DNA of 46,449 bases from a candidate division WOR-3 bacterium (lineage in GTDB: Bacteria; Hydrothermota; Tepidihabitantia; SM23-42; JAOAFX01), in assembly GCA_039802205.1 (NCBI GenBank), contig JBDRWD010000014.1, positions 1-46,449 of the forward strand, read 5' to 3'. A program made the position numbers and the translations under genes. This document shows positions 41,729-46,449 of this stretch, in pieces. Positions within the stretch are counted from its first letter, which is position 1. Each line of letters opens with the position of its first letter. Below the pieces are notes generated by a model that was not told the origin of the DNA, searched no databases, and saw only the letters and a list, made by a program, of their open reading frames with translations.

Positions 41729-43141
41729 TTATTTCACAATTAATAATTTTTCTGCCTCTGCTTCTTTTTTACCCTCAAGGATTAAGAAATAGACACGAGA
41801 ACTGAAGTCGGATGAATTCAATCGGTAAGAGTAAAAACCAGACTTAACAATTCCTTGAGCAATCGTCTTAACCTTCCTGCCAAGAATATCGTAGAGGTCT
41901 AAACTGATTCGCTGCCTTTCAGGAATGGTGTATTGAATTTTAGCATTATCCCTGACCACACTCGGCAAAACCACCAGTTTCAACCCTTCACCTTCCACCT
42001 TCAACCTTTCACCCTCTTCAATCCCTACTATTGTGCCATAGATGTAATGGATTTCACGATAGGTATAATCGTCATTGGTAGCAAGCCTTGCAATATGAAT
42101 CGTACCATCTTTTCCAATCCGCAGTGAACCTTCAAAGCCTTTTGTAACTGATGGTGGAAGAGGCAATCTCTCTTTATGCCATCCTGTAGTATTTCTGTAG
42201 GCAAACCAAGATTTTTCATCACTTCGCGAATAGATAAAACAGGGCTCTCCAAGTGAATCTATATCTATAGATTTCTGTGTACCAATCCAGCCTGAAAAGT
42301 CAACGATATCAATCCACCAAACTAAACCATCATAGTAAGCATATTTTAGTTGATAAGTGGTAGGATCTGTGTAAGCAATGCCTGGCAAATCATTTGGGCC
42401 AATAGCAATTGATGTTGTTGTTTGACTGATATTATGTGCGCTATCTATTTCTTCAATACACCAAATACCACTTTCCTTATATGCATATGAAAGATTATCG
42501 TGTGGTCCTCCAGTATCCCAAAGACAATGAAAATAGCTAATATGGGGTGTATTTTGGGAATCCAGGCAAATTGAGCAATGATAACAACCAACAGGAACTG
42601 TGTCAATCATTTCTTTTTGCCAGATTGTATCTTCTAATAAATAGGCATAAAATCCGTATCTCCATCCATCTATCATATGCTCATAGGCAATGTGAGGAAC
42701 ACCCATAGCATCCGTAGCTATTGATTGTTCATTAAAATCGTAAGTGTTATTTGGAATTGCAACTTCGACCGTATCTTTTTTCCAGTCTGACGAATCTTTT
42801 CGGGAAACGATTAGATAGTCAGTATTATTAAGGTCATCAAAAGCAGAATAGACGCACCAGATACGATTAAACCGGTCAATTGCTAAATCGTAATGGTGTG
42901 TAAAAGGGACTTGGTCGGCATTTAACTCAAGAGTATCGACAGCCCATATACCAGCAGTCTTTGAATATAAAAAAAGATAGTATAATGAACGATTGGCCCC
43001 TACAATTCTCTTTTTGGAGACAAGGAGGTAAGGATTTCCAGAAGAATCTAAGGCAATAATAGGCAGACTAAAGGATGCGGTGTCAGCAGCTACAACCTCT
43101 ATAGTCCAGGCTGATAATGAAAAGAACATCAGCATAAGCAT
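41729..43141 (-). CDS. secreted propeller-like protein with sorting tail
   Basis: A 470-residue exported protein. A short hydrophobic N-terminus (MLMLMFFSLSAWTIEVVAA) is a signal peptide and GGGAGG lies before this ATG. The body has repeated blades (DSQNTPHISYFHC, DSLGEPCFIYSR, KDGTIHIARLA) of a BNR/YwtD-like propeller. The last 80 residues (YTIPERQRISLDLYDILGRKVKTIAQGI...RVYFLILEGKKEAEAEKLLIVK) form a Por-type sorting tail, similar to the tail of the neighbouring C25 peptidase. No catalytic role can be assigned. Confidence 0.75.
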   Translation of the reverse strand: MLMLMFFSLSAWTIEVVAADTASFSLPIIALDSSGNPYLLVSKKRIVGANRSLYYLFLYSKTAGIWAVDTLELNADQVPFTHHYDLAIDRFNRIWCVYSAFDDLNNTDYLIVSRKDSSDWKKDTVEVAIPNNTYDFNEQSIATDAMGVPHIAYEHMIDGWRYGFYAYLLEDTIWQKEMIDTVPVGCYHCSICLDSQNTPHISYFHCLWDTGGPHDNLSYAYKESGIWCIEEIDSAHNISQTTTSIAIGPNDLPGIAYTDPTTYQLKYAYYDGLVWWIDIVDFSGWIGTQKSIDIDSLGEPCFIYSRSDEKSWFAYRNTTGWHKERLPLPPSVTKGFEGSLRIGKDGTIHIARLATNDDYTYREIHYIYGTIVGIEEGERLKVEGEGLKLVVLPSVVRDNAKIQYTIPERQRISLDLYDILGRKVKTIAQGIVKSGFYSYRLNSSDFSSRVYFLILEGKKEAEAEKLLIVK

Positions 43142-43195
43142 TTCAACCTCCCTTGTGGGATGCACAGACATTGAGAAAATCTACATCCCAATTCG

Positions 43196-43678
43196 TTATT
43201 TCACAATCAACATTTTCTCGCATTTGATTTCTTTTTCACCAGTTAGCATGAGGAAGTAGATACCGGCACTAAGATGGTTTACATTCAAGCTAGTTATATA
43301 GACTCCGGGTTCAGTTATTTCTTCAAGAATGATTGCGACCTTGCGACCAATAACATCGTAGAGATTGAGCGTTATATGTTGCTTTGTGGGAATAGAATAT
43401 TGCAATTGGGCATTACAGCTAAGAATATTGGGCAGAATTTTGAGACCGAATTCACGATTTAGTGGCGTACTCGTAACCGCTTGTGGACCCCCACCTTCTT
43501 CTTCAAATTCATAGAGATTCCCTTTGTGGCACATCGCAAATTCACCACGGATTTTTGTTATTCTCATAACAATTTCACCATCGTTCATATAACTCGCTGG
43601 AGGAACAGGAAGTTCAACAGTCTTTGGAACACCAGCGTCATATTTTATCAGATGCTGGGCAGTATTGTCAATCTTCAC
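43196..43678 (-). CDS. C25 peptidase gene, 3' fragment: sorting tail
   Basis: The last 160 residues of the C25 gene, starting at an internal ATG. The end (YSIPTKQHITLNLYDVIGRKVAIILEEI...AGIYFLMLTGEKEIKCEKMLIVK) is a Por-type secretion tail. The frame is open without a break from here back to the TAG at 43994-43996, so this is not a separate gene; the stretch between holds a beta-sandwich region (YRLDITAYHE, ending at NTAQHLIKYDAG). Confidence 0.6.
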   Translation of the reverse strand: MKIDNTAQHLIKYDAGVPKTVELPVPPASYMNDGEIVMRITKIRGEFAMCHKGNLYEFEEEGGGPQAVTSTPLNREFGLKILPNILSCNAQLQYSIPTKQHITLNLYDVIGRKVAIILEEITEPGVYITSLNVNHLSAGIYFLMLTGEKEIKCEKMLIVK

Positions 43679-43993
43679 CCATTGCCGCCATTCACCTTCG
43701 CTTTCATGATAGGCGGTAATATCAAGCCGATACTTTAAATCAGGATTTAAGCCAGTGAATTTGTAGATAAGTTCTGTCGTATCATAATCAACTGGATAAT
43801 TCTCATAGGAAATGTAGCCATCGCGCTGAACTAAATAAGGTGACGGCGTTTCTGAACCCGCATAGATTGTGTAAAGAGGAATTGGAATATACTGTAAACT
43901 CTTCTGTAGTGTTTTAATCCCGAAGATATAAGGATTATCTTCGGATTCGTATTCTTCGGTGAATGCACTGTAAAGATAGATACCCGTAAGTAT

Positions 43994-45985
43994 CTATCTC
44001 CAATCACAGGATGCCCACACCGATTGAGTATAGGGTGTATTGCTCAGATTACCATCACCATAAAGGTCAGAATGATAAAGCACTTCCCAATTCTGCTTGC
44101 CGTCAATAAATTGATGCTCATTCCAGACCAGAATATTATTATTCGCGGTAATCACTGGCCAATCAGAGCATTGATTTGGTGTCTCTATCTCTTTCCATTT
44201 TGTCCAATTTTGTGGTGGTTGATTCAAAAACCGTTCAGCTTTGTAGATTTCCCGGCTCTGGGTATTACCAGGTGTTTCTTCTTCACTCCAGACAACAATT
44301 GCCTTTTCATTGGTGAGATAAATGAACGGATGCAAGGATGGTTTGTTATAAGAATTTGAAATATTTATCGGGTCAGTCCAACCGGTCTCGGTTAAGCATT
44401 TATACCAGATTTCAGCAGCAGGCTCACCGGCTTCAGGCGGAAAGTCATAGACAATGTGGGGATAGCCATATTGCAAATCAATACTCGGTGAAGAAGGCTC
44501 CCAATCTTCAGGCACAGTAGCAGAATCTATAATTATTGTTTCGGTTCCGGGATTGAAGACATCAAATCGTTTGTAAACCACATAGGCCTTGCCTGGAGCA
44601 TAGAGGACACCACTATATACCATATGACAGATATTATTTGCATCAATGCGAATTGCAGGTGGGGATACCCTTGGCTGGAATGGCGGGGGACCATAAGGAT
44701 AAGAATCAACCATTACGACTGTCCAGTTTGGTTCATCATAACGGGCAAAGTAAATGACTGCAGGCGGATGGATTTGCCATACTTCATATGAATTGCGAAA
44801 GGCAAGGCAGGGGCGGGGATTCGGTTCGGTTGTCAATCCAATGCTTGGATTATAGGTAAATTGGGCAACATTTTGAGTCTGTGCCCAGGATGAACCACCG
44901 TCCGTAGATAATGAATAAGCACTCCAGGCATCGGGACCATTAACCCCCGGAAATTCAAGGGTTGTAAAGGATAAATTCAGATTTTCGGTATTTGGCTGTC
45001 GCACTAACTTTCTGCCTTCAGTATATTGGGTATGCGAAGTTGGAATATCAACATCAAACTCAAAGATCTGGACATCACCCTGATAGGGGATATAGTTATG
45101 TTTGGTAACGGTCACTTTCATTACACCGGTAGAAGGCACATTAAGGCTAAAATACGCTATTCCATCAGCATTTGTCATTTCTGATTCATAGACTTCAGGA
45201 AGGGTTGCACCTGGTTTGTAAAGAGTCACCAAGGCATTGGGCAATGGTGGATATGGGTCAGGCTGAGGACCATATTCACAGACCTTTACTACAAAATTAA
45301 CCTGCGTATTTGCTGGTATTGCATCAGGATGCTCAACAATCATATCCTTTGGATTTTCGGTCCAGACCGGCATTTCGGGAGAGCCGAAGAGATTGTTAAT
45401 AAAAGTTTGGTACCAGCCTATCCATCCATAGGAATATTTGGATTTAGCCTCTGCAATTCCAATTATATATCCTACAGGATTCTGAAACAAATTCTTAATA
45501 AAACCTTCATGCGTAAATTGTGATTCACTCCAATATGCATCTCTCGTATTTCCTATGTAAGCAACAGCACCGATAGCCGGTCTCTCGTCTGGTGGCATAC
45601 TTAAACGGTAGAAAGAAGTAAACGCCTCCGCAAAACATGGCAATGGATCTGTAGGATCCCAGCAACTCCATCCATGAGGCCCAAGATTATCGAAATCTGC
45701 GGTCGCACAACCAGCAGAATAGAAAACATAGTATTTATTGACATTATCTAACTCATCAAGTGATGGCCAATTGTCATGTTCAAAACTCTCAACGAGATAC
45801 TTTTGAGCATTGTAACCCACCGTTCTCGTCCTTATACCATCGGGTGCACCATGACCATAATGCGAACCTATACCATAGCCTTTACTAAGCGTATCTATCA
45901 ATCCATGGTCTTGCGGAGTGCTTGGAAAATCCACTATTTGGTGTTGAACAAAATAATTTGGAAAATATTGCTTGACTTCTTCCAT
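43994..45985 (-). CDS. gingipain-type (C25) peptidase, central fragment between two in-frame TAG codons
   Basis: 663 residues holding the catalytic His in IGSHYGHGAPDG (H45) and the catalytic Cys in YYVFYSAGCATADFD (C93). Both match the C25 cysteine peptidases, secreted enzymes that cut after Arg or Lys in gingipains. GAVAYIGNTRDAYW and FGSPEMPVW are also typical. A beta-sandwich and propeller region follow. The segment begins and ends at TAG codons, and the frame is the same as that of the flanking pieces. The given ATG is internal. Confidence 0.75.
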   Translation of the reverse strand: MEEVKQYFPNYFVQHQIVDFPSTPQDHGLIDTLSKGYGIGSHYGHGAPDGIRTRTVGYNAQKYLVESFEHDNWPSLDELDNVNKYYVFYSAGCATADFDNLGPHGWSCWDPTDPLPCFAEAFTSFYRLSMPPDERPAIGAVAYIGNTRDAYWSESQFTHEGFIKNLFQNPVGYIIGIAEAKSKYSYGWIGWYQTFINNLFGSPEMPVWTENPKDMIVEHPDAIPANTQVNFVVKVCEYGPQPDPYPPLPNALVTLYKPGATLPEVYESEMTNADGIAYFSLNVPSTGVMKVTVTKHNYIPYQGDVQIFEFDVDIPTSHTQYTEGRKLVRQPNTENLNLSFTTLEFPGVNGPDAWSAYSLSTDGGSSWAQTQNVAQFTYNPSIGLTTEPNPRPCLAFRNSYEVWQIHPPAVIYFARYDEPNWTVVMVDSYPYGPPPFQPRVSPPAIRIDANNICHMVYSGVLYAPGKAYVVYKRFDVFNPGTETIIIDSATVPEDWEPSSPSIDLQYGYPHIVYDFPPEAGEPAAEIWYKCLTETGWTDPINISNSYNKPSLHPFIYLTNEKAIVVWSEEETPGNTQSREIYKAERFLNQPPQNWTKWKEIETPNQCSDWPVITANNNILVWNEHQFIDGKQNWEVLYHSDLYGDGNLSNTPYTQSVWASCDWR

Positions 45986-46018
45986 TCGCTCTTCGAAATC
46001 ATATCCACCATAGCTCGC

Positions 46019-46449
46019 CTAACAAATCCATAGCGAATGGACCATAAGATTTTTGTTTACTGGAGATTTTTCATAGGTTAATCGCTTTTCAACCCAGGAA
46101 AGTACTTGGTCATAATTCCACGCTGGAACACGCCCAATCCAAATTTCTTCATGATAGTCGGGATTATTCATCCATTCACCAGTGAAATCCTGAAAATAAA
46201 GATCGCCCGGAGCTCCTCCCCAGTCATATCTACAAGGAAAGTAATTTTCTGGAAAAATAAATTGAGGGGCGCCACCTAAAATAGCAAAAGCAGTTCCACA
46301 TTCAAGATACATCTTTCTTAAATATTCTTTTATTTTTGCCGCATCATCACCAATATACTCTCCAGGATAACCAGGTATGGGGTCCCATATTCCGTCGTAA
46401 TTGAGATATATCCAATCCGTAGCAACTATAGCGGTGAACATTCCTTTTT
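46019..46449 (-). CDS. gingipain-type (C25) peptidase, upstream fragment, cut by the window end
   Basis: The N-terminal part of the C25 catalytic domain: KGMFTAIVATDWIY, then AAKIKEYLRKMYLECGTAFAILGGAPQFI, GDLYFQDFTGEW and EIWIGRVPAW, all in the family order. Reading is open to the window edge and KG precedes the first Met, so the true start (signal and propeptide) lies outside. The frame closes at TAG 46019-46021 and continues in the same frame with YGGYDFEERMEEVKQYF. Confidence 0.75.
   Translation of the reverse strand, partial: KGMFTAIVATDWIYLNYDGIWDPIPGYPGEYIGDDAAKIKEYLRKMYLECGTAFAILGGAPQFIFPENYFPCRYDWGGAPGDLYFQDFTGEWMNNPDYHEEIWIGRVPAWNYDQVLSWVEKRLTYEKSPVNKNLMVHSLWIC

Noticed and set aside
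43994-46021. Reassignment of TAG to an amino acid
   Set aside because: TAG ends several conserved genes here, including mnmE after its invariant FCIGK, yidC, cheC, cheW, the EamA gene and the 37573 propeller gene. TAG is thus a normal stop.

Overview
The window is bacterial and AT-rich, and looks like a chromosomal segment of an uncultivated anaerobe-type lineage. Several secreted proteins end in type IX-like C-terminal sorting tails and are built from beta-propeller, CBM9-like and gingipain (C25) domains. Together with the gene order this suggests a WOR-3/Stahlbacteria-like or related FCB-type bacterium; that placement is inference. I see no rRNA, CRISPR array, phage or complete insertion sequence, and no gene-free stretch longer than about 260 bases.

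Layout. 263-3598 (-): livH-livM-livG-livF, a branched-chain amino acid ABC transporter without its binding protein. 3679-7764 (+): a shortened GlmU-type uridylyltransferase, a LytR_C protein, rsfS, argS, a ptsN-like EIIA and a short zinc-ribbon protein, then a GT39 membrane glycosyltransferase (7801-9276). 9278-13523 (-): the classic rpmH-rnpA-yidD-yidC-jag-mnmE run; rpmH is only 44 codons. 13614-16355 (+): a four-gene cassette of a GIY-YIG-like protein, an isochorismatase-like hydrolase broken by a frameshift in an A9 run, a thioredoxin-reductase-like flavoprotein without CxxC, and a compact RlmN/Cfr-like radical SAM protein. 16432-18498 (-): a secreted CBM9-like protein, separated by a bidirectional terminator.

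18585-29271 (-) is the most unusual part: a chemosensory locus of a receptor-like protein fused to a peptide-binding domain, CheW, CheY, CheA, CheC, a 798-residue TPR protein, a TPR-Roadblock protein, a lone Roadblock protein and an exported isoaspartyl methyltransferase. It has no CheR, CheB or flagellar gene. 29318-33791 holds an EamA permease behind tRNA-Phe (-), then a TGS GTPase, thiL and an MFS pump (+). 33819-37382 (-) carries a LiuC-like hydratase, biotin carboxylase, biotin carrier and flavin reductase; with the Liv transporter this hints at branched-chain carbon use. 37573-46449 (-) holds secreted propeller and peptidase proteins, several interrupted by single in-frame stops, around a small DNA-repair operon (UDG, UVDE, lipoprotein).

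A theme runs through the window: eleven promoters in front of genes share a -35 TTGAnn-like box, exactly 16 bp, then a TATAAT-like -10. At livH, glmU, rpmH, the 13614 cassette and the 30421 GTPase the start codon lies only 5-6 bases after the -10, so these mRNAs are predicted to be leaderless; genes with normal leaders carry Shine-Dalgarno sequences instead.
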